A stretch of 64,000 bases of DNA from Crossaster papposus (Eukaryota; Echinodermata; Asteroidea; Velatida; Solasteridae). A program made the translations under genes and the position numbers. The notes beneath the pieces are model-generated. The model saw only the letters and a list, made by a program, of their open reading frames with translations. It did no database searches and was not told the DNA's origin. How positions within the stretch are numbered: position 1 is the first letter of the stretch; every line of letters begins with the position of its first letter. The DNA lies in assembly GCA_037893245.1 (NCBI GenBank), contig JBAIAA010000350.1, positions 372,001-436,000 of the forward strand. The letters are read 5' to 3'. Below, piece by piece: positions 60,301 to 64,000 of this stretch.

Positions 60301-63025
60301 TTGATTGGGTCAATGGGAGCAAATATTAAGTCAAACAAAACCTTAACATTTTCTAGGGACAGAATGGAAAACATTACCAACTCTCAAGATTTTGTTATCA
60401 AACGAGGACTTTGATTCCCAACATTGGCCAAAACCATGATCAGCCGAGCTTTGAATTTATTCGTAGTTTATGCAAATAAGGACAGTCACCATCTGTGATT
60501 GGCCTGAACAAGATCTGCTCAATTACTCCTTGATTCATAAATATGCAGATGATTACAGATGGCCATAATTTTCCTCTAATTCTACAAATTTCATTTTCTT
60601 TTCTTGTGTTATAAGATGACAATGTTGAAGAGGGTTGAGTTTTGTTCTGTCCCTGTTTTTTTTCCCCAGGATATAGTTTTTTTTTTCTTTTTCTCCCACT
60701 TCTAAAACTGTACCTTCTTCTCATTGTCTTCTCTCTGCAGGTTTTTTCCAGGCTTACGAGCTACAGTGCTTTGGTTTGACTATCGGAAAGAATTAATAAC
60801 AAAAACAGGAGGACTTAATTGGTGGGAAATTTTAAGTGGGTCTTTTGTATAATAATTGTTTTTGTTTGTCTCTACAGACCCTTGCGATTGATGGAGGTTC
60901 TTATGAAACTCAGGAGGTTTATGTTGAGTTGCCGTCGTGCCCAACCACCGCGGCCGTCAGCAATGAGAGTGCTCAGTGTGATGCATCTGGAGTCTACAGG
61001 CTGCAGTTTGGCGGCCAAACTACAGGTTAGATACCAGATATAGCGAGTCATTTACGCGAGTCATTTACGCGAGTCATTTACGCGAGTCATTTACGCGAGT
61101 CATTTACGCGAGTCATTTACGCGAGTCATTTACGCGAGTCATTTACGCGAGTCATTTACGCGAGTCATTTACGCGAGTCATTTACGCGAGTCATTTACGC
61201 GAGTCATTTACGCGAGTCATTTACGCGAGTCATTTACGCGAGTCATTTACGCGAGTCATTTACGCGAGTCATTTACGCGAGTCATTTAGTGATTGAACTC
61301 TAGTGATTAGTGATTGAACTCTAGTGATTAGTGATTGAACTCTAGTGATTAGTGATTGAACTCTAGTGATTAGTGATTGAACTCTAGTGATTAGTGATTG
61401 AACTCTAGTGATTAGTGATTGAACTCTAGTGATTAGTGATTGAACTCTAGTGATTAGTGATTGAACTCTAGTGATTAGTGATTGAACTCTAGTGATTAGT
61501 GATTGAACTCTAGTGATTAGTGATTGAACTCTAGTGATTAGTGATTGAACTCTAGTGATTAGTGATTGAACTCTAGTGATTAGTGATTGAACTCTAGTGA
61601 TTAGTGATTGAACTCTAGTGATTAGTGATTGAACTCTAGTGATTAGTGATTGAACTCTAGTGATTAGTGATTGAACTCTAGTGATTAGTGATTGAACTCT
61701 AGTGATTAGTGATTGAACTCTAGTGATTAGTGATTGAACTCTAGTGATTAGTGATTGAACTCTAGTGATTAGTGATTGAACTCTAGTGATTAGTGATTGA
61801 ACTCTAGTGATTAGTGATTGAACTCTGAGAAAATCCTTGTATAACCTCTAGCACACAATGAAATAATGTCATAATTTTCTTTTTTAATATTATGACAAAG
61901 GTGTTTAAAAATTTGAAAAAAACCCAACTTTATTAAGTTAATTTTAGTTAATTTTCTTTACCTTCATTTTTCAGTTTGTTTTGGCAGCAGTACCAACAAA
62001 AATAAATGCAATTGCAGTGTGAGAAAAATACCTCGAACAGAAAAGGGTCGTGAAGACTTTGAAGACCACTTTTCGTCGAGGTTTGGGCAGAAACTGTTTT
62101 TGAAACATTGGTATGATCAAACATGTTTTGCTTTTTTACATTTTTTTTATATTAAGGTGACATAAACGTAACTGCATCTGCAGCAGAAGTAGAGGCAGCG
62201 TTACATCTCATCCTGGACCCAGAAACAGTCAGCGTAAAAAAGTACAGCGATAGCGAAGCAAATACTTACACCGTTGAGTTCCACATTGCTCAAGGTAAAG
62301 AAAAATGAAACCAAATGTCATTATTTTTAAAGAATTTACAGAGATGGTCATAAATTTTGTGTCGCTTAAAGGTGGGATACACCATTGTAATTGCTTGAAT
62401 TATCATGAATGGGTGGATTTGGGGGGTTGTATTTTATAGTAAATATCGTTTAACTGACCTGTTTTTAGTTTTACAATCTTGGATGCCGAGGAAAGCAAGA
62501 AAAAACGGCATTCCGCGTTTTCAACCGGCGTCAGGCAGTGGTTCTTATATTGTTCTTTGTTTTTTTGTGATCGCCAGACGCGATCAGAATTTTTTCGTAA
62601 GATAATTTTTTTGGGGAACAATTACAGGATATCTTATCGCAATCATTTTGCTTGATGCCTACAATCATTATTAACTTTAAAATAAGTAAGATATTTCCTA
62701 ATAAGTCGGTAGTAAAAAATGTTAACTGCAAATGGTGTATATATCCTACCTTTAAACAAAGTTTTGGGAAACAATTAATACATTTCTGTATGACCGTACG
62801 CATATATATGCTAAAGTTCAGGTTAAGTTTTTGAAAAAAATAACCACTTTTGGTGTGTTATTTTCAGAGGGAATTGCATTAATGACTGTGGATCGGAACG
62901 ACTCCAACCTTGTTGTCACGGTAACTCGGATCAAGTCCTACGCCCCCGTTGAGTTGATTGAGTTTGCCCTTCTGTATGATGGGATATCCTCGATGCCACT
63001 GTCATCAAACTCAACAGCTAAAGAG
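35583..63025 (+). CDS. PKHD1L1: PKHD1L1/fibrocystin-L-like gene, 5' part (17 exons, continues beyond window)
   Basis: Exons at 35583-35655, 45725-45805, 47441-47582, 48595-48691, 49477-49534, 49923-50028, 50562-50615, 51052-51125, 53115-53228, 55173-55277, 57333-57465, 58002-58224, 59177-59268, 59827-59986, 60878-61025, 62157-62294 and 62868-63025 join in frame into 1956 nt (652 codons) with no stop. The order is signal peptide (1-25), IPT/TIG 1 (about 28-130), IPT/TIG 2 (132-265), IPT/TIG 3 (268-345), PA14 (about 350-500), then the following conserved region. This is the N-terminal order of PKHD1L1, a very large single-pass surface protein (over 4000 residues in mammals, found in stereocilia coat). 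Key matches are NAGSIAGGTRLTIMGTGFSP, PTISSVTPISGVPGTRITIR, DEYGRS and YPGGRGMKYEIW. Most of the gene lies to the right. A fibrocystin (PKHD1) paralogue is possible, but the PA14 position and motifs favour PKHD1L1. Confidence 0.93.
36680..36844. mobile_element. 165-bp near-perfect hairpin
   Basis: GGGAATAAATGTGTGTTCG...GTGCTGATAATTACCC mirrors itself around 36761 with few mismatches, giving an 80-bp stem. Probably a foldback MITE. Confidence 0.8.
36962..37360 (-). mobile_element. LINE 3' end (reverse transcriptase C-terminus)
   Basis: The minus-strand frame encodes KWVYKALNNKAPYYIKELL, then FSVAAPRLWNSLPLELRS and FKLLLKTYL. These are the typical last conserved blocks of non-LTR reverse transcriptases (YKALN-APxYL, SVAAPRLWNSLP, FKxxLKTxL). 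The 3' end has a GCGCTTTACAAATCTC motif and an (ATTATT)n tail. It is 5' truncated and inactive, in intron 1 of PKHD1L1-like. Confidence 0.8.
37911..38614. repeat. 24-bp minisatellite, about 29 copies
   Basis: The unit is GTGCGAGACAGCGAGACTGTCGGT. A 9-bp partial unit interrupts it near 37983 (GAGACTGTC doubled), and the end units carry CTGCAAG variants. Each unit contains the GACAG/CTGTC inverted pair. As 24 is divisible by 3, both strands stay open (repeating peptides of the SHTDSLAV type), but it lies inside intron 1 with no splice or start context. Confidence 0.97.
40693..40833. mobile_element. TIR element, GCGGCCGATTTCAC
   Basis: Ends GCGGCCGATTTCACCAA / TTTCGTGAAATCGGCCGC with TAGGATTAATCCTA in both arms, each itself palindromic. 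141 bp. Confidence 0.82.
41843..42084 (-). mobile_element. piggyBac-type MITE copy 6
   Basis: TTAA on both sides; the left end has two substitutions. The conserved frame is open. It lies in intron 1 of PKHD1L1-like. Confidence 0.9.
42910..43028. mobile_element. Hairpin MITE, TGTGACCCAGCACG
   Basis: 35-bp perfect ends (TGTGACCCAGCACGAGTAAA...). The duplicated locus at about 44310 lacks it and reads straight through ATTGTAAAATTGTTAAAG. Confidence 0.9.
43558..43776 (-). mobile_element. piggyBac-type MITE copy 7 (internally deleted)
   Basis: TTAA on both sides. It is about 25 bp shorter than the others through loss near the second GGCC block. The duplicated copy of this locus at about 45078 has an uninterrupted TTAA at the same place. 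Confidence 0.92.
43925..44200 (+). mobile_element. LINE 3' end fragment with (TGTAA)n tail
   Basis: A short plus-strand frame gives WNNLPISVRSSTSVNNFKKS then LKTHLFV and a stop, the C-terminus of a non-LTR reverse transcriptase. The 3' end CGCGCTTTGAGC...AAAGCGCATTATAAAT and the TGTAA repeats are typical of LINE tails. It sits at the junction between the two copies of a local duplication. Confidence 0.75.
44527..44894. mobile_element. TIR element, CAATAAGCCATTTGC family
   Basis: Arms of about 60 bp match closely (CAATAAGCCATTTGCACGTG / CACGCGCAAATGGCTTATTG), and inner arms continue through GGGGCAAGCCTTGCG. It is absent from the other copy of the local duplication. Confidence 0.87.
45221..45464 (+). 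mobile_element. piggyBac-type MITE copy 8
   Basis: TTAA on both sides, with two extra A at the left junction. The duplicated locus at about 43913 is empty (TTTAAGCAGGGCAC). The conserved frame is open in the + direction. Confidence 0.92.
45526..45596 (-). pseudogene. Degenerate tRNA-like sequence / SINE head
   Basis: On the minus strand it begins GGCAAGATAGCTCAGTTGG and ends CGCCTTGCC. It has a D arm, a GGT triplet (Thr-like) in the anticodon position and an A/B-box pattern. The T arm is one base short and U33 is replaced by C, so it is not a normal tRNA. A related 3' fragment at 11712-11742 shows that it belongs to a dispersed family. Confidence 0.5.
45725..45805 (+). CDS. PKHD1L1: PKHD1L1-like exon 2: start of IPT/TIG 1
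   Basis: The acceptor is TTCACAG and the donor GTAAGC. It encodes ISPNAGSIAGGTRLTIMGTG, the classic opening strands of an IPT/TIG fold (P-x-x-G-x-x-x-GG-T-x-L-T-I-x-G-x-G-F). Confidence 0.93.
46181..46240. mobile_element. Relic right end of a pogo-like element
   Basis: ATGTTCGTTATAGCCAA, ATGTTTGTTGTAACGG and TGTTCGTTATGGCGGCGTTT followed by TGTGG-TA parallel the right end and 17-bp units of 26430-27947. There are only two to three units here. Confidence 0.55.
46881..47189 (+). mobile_element. tRNA-derived SINE, family 1
   Basis: The tRNA-Leu/Ser-like head starts GGAGTGTCGTGGCCGAGCGG (A box) with a B box GAGTTTGAGTCC. A shared body (GGGGTTCGCCCCGGTGTTTC) and a 3' end (CAGGCTTACGAGCTACAGTG) follow, then an (AATA)n tail. 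It is internally deleted relative to the 47953 copy. It lies in intron 2 of PKHD1L1-like. Confidence 0.85.
47268..47403. mobile_element. Decayed fragment of the GGCCCAATTTCAT MITE family
   Basis: GGAGCTGCTAAGCACAAACA to TTGTGCTAAGCAG matches the family core. It ends 37 bp before the exon 3 acceptor of PKHD1L1-like. Confidence 0.6.
47441..47582 (+). CDS. PKHD1L1: PKHD1L1-like exon 3: IPT/TIG 1 core
   Basis: The acceptor is CTCATCAG. It encodes GFSPDPFSFGEGNEDKGNLV and then CDVLAYLSNKEKIVCDT. The paired cysteines and the GN-V pattern match the first IPT of PKHD1L1. The donor GTCGGT after the second base of an Arg codon is non-consensus but the only one that keeps the frame into exon 4. A fragment of the GGGCCAATTTCAT MITE family ends about 37 bp upstream of the acceptor. 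Confidence 0.92.
47953..48323 (+). mobile_element. tRNA-derived SINE, family 1 (longest copy)
   Basis: The head is GGAGTGTCGTGGCCGAGTGG, the B box GAGTTCGAATCCC, and the body includes GCAATTAAACCACTATTGC. It ends in (AATA/ATA)n. The body is nearly identical to 46881-47189, about 760 bp upstream. Confidence 0.87.
48595..48691 (+). CDS. PKHD1L1: PKHD1L1-like exon 4: end of IPT/TIG 1
   Basis: The acceptor is TTGCCGCAG. It encodes SLKEEGAFSVFVIVDGVPV followed by a Cys pair (YCNNDRWCKFE). A 15-bp duplication places a second possible donor 15 nt downstream (48707), which would add five residues in frame. GTACGT at 48692 is the better match. Confidence 0.92.
48692..49476. other. PKHD1L1-like intron 4
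   Basis: No repeat family or gene recognised. Introns 5, 7 and the free parts of 8 (51126-52695) and 10 (55278-56305) likewise hold only AT-rich sequence. Confidence 0.45.
49477..49534 (+). CDS. PKHD1L1: PKHD1L1-like exon 5: start of IPT/TIG 2
   Basis: The acceptor is CACCCCAG and the donor GTATAT. It encodes TPTISSVTPISGVPG, the opening strand of the second IPT domain. It ends in phase 1. Confidence 0.93.
49923..50028 (+). CDS. PKHD1L1: PKHD1L1-like exon 6: IPT/TIG 2
   Basis: The acceptor is TCTGACAG and the donor GTACAA. It encodes TRITIRGRIITDVYDPSK followed by an acidic insert (LEDEDDIYEGK). GRI-TDVY is shared with vertebrate PKHD1L1. Confidence 0.93.
50263..50504 (-). mobile_element. 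piggyBac-type MITE copy 9
   Basis: TTAA on both sides, in intron 6 of PKHD1L1-like, ending 57 bp before exon 7. The conserved frame of 67 codons is open. Confidence 0.9.
50562..50615 (+). CDS. PKHD1L1: PKHD1L1-like exon 7: IPT/TIG 2
   Basis: The acceptor is TTTAAAG and the donor GTAAGT. This 54-nt exon encodes VYWGSYFCDPINPETGE. The Cys matches the conserved G-x-x-C of IPT domains. It lies only 57 bp downstream of a piggyBac-type MITE. Confidence 0.88.
51052..51125 (+). CDS. PKHD1L1: PKHD1L1-like exon 8: IPT/TIG 2
   Basis: The acceptor is AATTGTAG and the donor GTAAGA. It encodes YNILLDSPESKIGVIECV followed by QGTFIG, equivalent to the C-K-x-x-G-TFIG block of PKHD1L1. Confidence 0.93.
51731..51758. 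repeat. Poly-A tract
   Basis: About 28 consecutive A, in intron 8 of PKHD1L1-like. Other homopolymers: C-runs near 4892, 34543 and 39037; G-run near 19530. Confidence 0.9.
52696..52937. mobile_element. MITE, GGCCCAATTTCATAGAGCTG family
   Basis: Full copy in intron 8 of PKHD1L1-like, with the same ends and core. Confidence 0.88.
53115..53228 (+). CDS. PKHD1L1: PKHD1L1-like exon 9: end of IPT/TIG 2
   Basis: The acceptor is TTTGCAG and the donor GTGAGT. It encodes SLTFLVSDEYGRSATDKG and then KVYLFQAHA. The YGRS block and the linker to IPT 3 match the family. Confidence 0.94.
53283..53663 (-). mobile_element. MITE, AAAGGTAGGATACACCA family
   Basis: Ends AAAAGTAGGACACACCA / TGGTGTATCCTACCTTT with a GCGATCGCCGGACGGCGATCGC palindrome near the centre. 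It starts about 55 bp past exon 9 of PKHD1L1-like. Confidence 0.87.
54025..54394 (+). mobile_element. MITE, AAAGGTAGGATACACCA family
   Basis: Full copy in intron 9, opposite in orientation to 53283-53663 and only 360 bp away, so the pair forms a large inverted repeat. Confidence 0.87.
54729..54965 (+). mobile_element. MITE, AAAGGTAGGATACACCA family, partial
   Basis: It contains GGTGGATTTGGGGGGTTGTG, ATAGTAAATATCGTTTAACT and ACAGGATATCTAATGCAATG of the family; both termini are missing. Confidence 0.75.
55173..55277 (+). CDS. PKHD1L1: PKHD1L1-like exon 10: start of IPT/TIG 3
   Basis: The acceptor is TTCTCTAG and the donor GTAAGA. It encodes VSPKLGSTRGGTILTITGRY and FDERDTAVLVGG, textbook IPT opening strands. 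Confidence 0.95.
56306..56736. mobile_element. TIR element, TGTGACCCGCTCCAT
   Basis: Ends TGTGACCCGCTCCAT / ATGGAGCGGGTCACA with TA on both sides, plus inner GGGAATAAGTCGC / GCGACTTATTCC arms. A second, unpaired end of the same type (TGTGACCTGCTCCAACGAAA) starts at 56741, and another faces it at about 57954-57976 across exon 11. Confidence 0.82.
57333..57465 (+). CDS. PKHD1L1: PKHD1L1-like exon 11: end of IPT/TIG 3
   Basis: The acceptor is CTACCTAG. It encodes VPCEIFNISTTEILCVTGPT and YPGGRGMKYEIW; PGGRG is diagnostic for PKHD1L1. The donor GTAATG runs straight into the (ATA)n tail of a minus-strand SINE. Confidence 0.95.
57468..57840 (-). mobile_element. tRNA-derived SINE, family 2 (full length)
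   Basis: The minus-strand head is GTGGAGTGCCGTGGTCTCG, with B box GGGGGTTCGAGTCCGGCC and a long body. The (TTA)n tail directly touches the splice donor of exon 11 at 57466. It shares the body with 22406-22678. Confidence 0.85.
58002..58224 (+). CDS. PKHD1L1: PKHD1L1-like exon 12: PA14 domain, first half
   Basis: The acceptor is CATTTTAG and the donor GTAGGA. It encodes DNFVSRLAGYFVPPRDGEYQ followed by FSVRGDTVASLLLST. The F-x-G-x-F-x-P-x-x-x-Y-x-F-x-x-x-x-D pattern is that of PA14 carbohydrate-binding domains. It ends in phase 0. Confidence 0.95.
58735..59152. mobile_element. TIR element, TGACCTGTCATCACAAAATG
   Basis: Ends TGACCTGTCATCACAAAATG / CATTTTGTGATGACAGGTCA with GCGTAAAGTCG arms. 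Its right end lies 25 bp before PKHD1L1-like exon 13. Confidence 0.87.
59177..59268 (+). CDS. PKHD1L1: PKHD1L1-like exon 13: PA14 domain, middle
   Basis: The acceptor is TCTTTTAG and the donor GTATGT. It encodes AKIAYISRPQTNWRAEDSQA followed by SEKIALIGGQ. The SEKI-L-GG-YYFE run across the junction with exon 14 is the typical PA14 segment. An inverted-repeat element ends about 25 bp upstream of the exon. Confidence 0.94.
59827..59986 (+). CDS. PKHD1L1: PKHD1L1-like exon 14: end of PA14 domain
   Basis: The acceptor is TGTACAG and the donor GTATGC. It encodes YYFEARHRASGNGEFVQVGF followed by a Thr/Asn-rich linker. It ends ELQ, where vertebrate PKHD1L1 has EVQ. It is GC-rich. Confidence 0.94.
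60741..60799 (+). mobile_element. SINE family 1 tail fragment
   Basis: CAGGCTTACGAGCTACAGTG and the AAAGAATTAATAA end match the 3' terminus of family 1. The fragment sits about 80 bp before exon 15 of PKHD1L1-like. Confidence 0.65.
60878..61025 (+). CDS. PKHD1L1: PKHD1L1-like exon 15
   Basis: The acceptor is TCTCTACAG and the donor a suboptimal GTTAGA. It encodes EVYVELPSCPTTAAV and GVYRLQFGGQTT. The two cysteines and YRLQ match the region after PA14 in PKHD1L1. A tandem array begins 18 bp past the exon end. Confidence 0.93.
61043..61288. repeat. 13-bp tandem array, about 19 copies
   Basis: The unit GCGAGTCATTTAC is nearly perfect throughout. It begins 18 bp after the exon 15 splice site. 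Confidence 0.97.
61287..61826. repeat. 21-bp tandem array, about 25-26 copies
   Basis: The unit TTAGTGATTGAACTCTAGTGA is essentially identical in all copies and directly continues the 13-bp array, sharing TTTAG at the join. Confidence 0.97.
62157..62294 (+). CDS. PKHD1L1: PKHD1L1-like exon 16
   Basis: The acceptor is TATTAAG and the donor GTAAAG. It encodes INVTASAAEVEAALHLILDP followed by VSVKKYSDSEANTYTVEFH, like the vertebrate block of small-residue helix plus V-F strand. Confidence 0.92.
62368..62753 (+). mobile_element. MITE, AAAGGTAGGATACACCA family
   Basis: Full copy in intron 16 of PKHD1L1-like, ending about 115 bp before exon 17. Confidence 0.86.
62868..63025 (+). CDS. PKHD1L1: PKHD1L1-like exon 17 (last in window)
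   Basis: The acceptor is TTTTCAG and the donor GTAATG. It encodes FALLYDGISSMPLSSNSTAK, corresponding to the vertebrate L-WDGI-S-PL block. It ends in phase 0; the next exon lies beyond position 64000. Confidence 0.92.
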
Positions 63026-63103
63026 GTAATGAAAATGTAGATCAAATTTAATCAATTCTGTTTATTTTTTTATATTTTTTATATTTTTATTTTTTTTGTT
63101 TTT

Positions 63104-63243
63104 GTTTGGGGAGGGTGGGGTTTGGGGTTGGCATAGCGTTTCTTTCCTCGCCTTTCACCGCTGTGACCCAGGGTTCGAATCCCGCCTGGCTAACATGCCG
63201 ATTGGGTTTTCAGTCCCTGCCTGATTCCGTGGGTTATCCCATG
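63104..63243 (+). repeat. Possible tRNA-derived SINE fragment
   Basis: GGTTGGCATAGCG and a B-box-like GGGTTCGAATCCCGCC suggest a third tRNA-headed repeat, followed by CCGTGGGTTATCCC. Only one copy is in the window, so the call rests on box similarity. Confidence 0.35.
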
Positions 63244-63412
63244 CAGGCCCGTACGCAGGATTTTGTATGGGGGGATGCGAATTTGTACTTGATGGGACCA
63301 ACAATGGGACCAACATTTTTCATACCATAATACCATAATTTACCCAGGAAAATGTGGACCTTTTGGTAATTTGGGGGGGGCGTACGCACCCGTCGCACCC
63401 CCTGCGGGCCTG
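63244..63412. mobile_element. TIR element, CAGGCCCG...CGTACGC
   Basis: Ends CAGGCCCGTACGCAGG and CGTACGCACCC...CGGGCCTG are inverted with an indel. It directly abuts MITE copy 10. Confidence 0.65.
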
Positions 63413-63636
63413 CCATGTATATACAAGCACAGTTTTTTCCAGATTCCAAACAGATGACGCATAAACACGTCACGAGCAAGGCCGAAAATGTCTGTCGGCA
63501 GCGAGCAAGGCCGGAAATGCGTGGGTGTGCTTCCCGGTACTATCAGCCTGAATCCGCCTCGGATCGAGTTTCGTTAAAATTAATCCCCCGCCTCGGCCTC
63601 GGTGATGTTAAAATAATCCCGGCGCGAACTGGTTAA
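63413..63636 (+). mobile_element. piggyBac-type MITE copy 10 (left end lost)
   Basis: The right end GGCGCGAACTGGTTAA is intact. The left terminal repeat is missing and the sequence starts directly after the CGGGCCTG end of another inverted-repeat element (63244-63412). Confidence 0.85.
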
Positions 63637-64000
63637 TATAAGTACCAGCTAGTTCACAAACTCGGCGAACCTACTTGTTAATTCTTGGTCAAGTTAATGA
63701 GGCAATCACAGCTCCTGGGCTGTTATTTACTGAATGTTCATGGTACTCGGATGCAGCGTTCTAGCTAGAACCTTTTTAGTGCCGGGTAAATTATCAGATT
63801 GCGAAGCGTCTCTCGCGCCTCACGGCCGGGGTCCAGTTCATTTTTGCATGTTTCTGTGAAAGTCTAGCTAAGTTAATAACATAAATTACTACATGAACAT
63901 GATTAACGTGACTTTGTATCTCCTCTCTTTCTTTTGTGCCCATAATTTGATTTTAAAAAATTTAAAAAACCAAAAAAACTGAAAAAACTAATTGTGCCGG

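Larger units (their letters stand above)
59269..60877. other. PKHD1L1-like introns 13 and 14 around exon 14
   Basis: Apart from exon 14 and the SINE tail at 60741, nothing recognised. Confidence 0.45.

Noticed and set aside
61043-61826. CRISPR-like regular repeats
   Set aside because: Direct tandem repeats with no unique spacers, in animal intron sequence.

Overview
This is animal nuclear DNA, not bacterial. It has spliced genes with GT/AG introns, tRNA-derived SINEs, LINE 3' ends and many short inverted-repeat transposons. The two genes, the AT-rich intron style and the dense MITE population suggest an invertebrate deuterostome, most likely an echinoderm such as a sea star. That placement is inference; only the animal origin is seen directly.

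Gene 1 (7093-23881, + strand) is a complete gene for the PP2A B55 regulatory subunit (PPP2R2 family). Its nine coding exons join in frame into 445 codons plus stop. A CRE-like and a YY1-like site lie about 150 bp upstream of the ATG. Gene 2 (35583 to beyond the right edge, + strand) is the 5' part of a PKHD1L1/fibrocystin-L-type gene. Seventeen exons join in frame into 652 codons: a signal peptide, three IPT/TIG domains, a PA14 domain and the start of the next extracellular region. It is still open at the window edge. The two genes have no evident functional link: one is a cytosolic phosphatase subunit, the other a large cell-surface protein.

Layout: 1-7092 upstream DNA with a tRNA-Thr-like gene and several MITEs; 7093-23881 PPP2R2, with introns full of nested inverted-repeat elements; 23882-35582 intergenic, including a 1.5-kb pogo-like element that carries a 17-bp minisatellite; 35583-64000 PKHD1L1-like, with a 10-kb first intron that holds a 24-bp minisatellite and a segmental duplication.

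The most informative material is the mobile DNA. At least ten copies of a TTAA-flanked, piggyBac-type MITE are present, most keeping the same short open frame. Three transposons are nested inside one another with readable 8-9 bp target duplications. A local duplication (about 42850-45500) preserves pre-insertion sites for several elements. One minisatellite appears to have grown out of a transposon's own terminal repeat. No CRISPR, rRNA, virus or bacterial-type system was seen.
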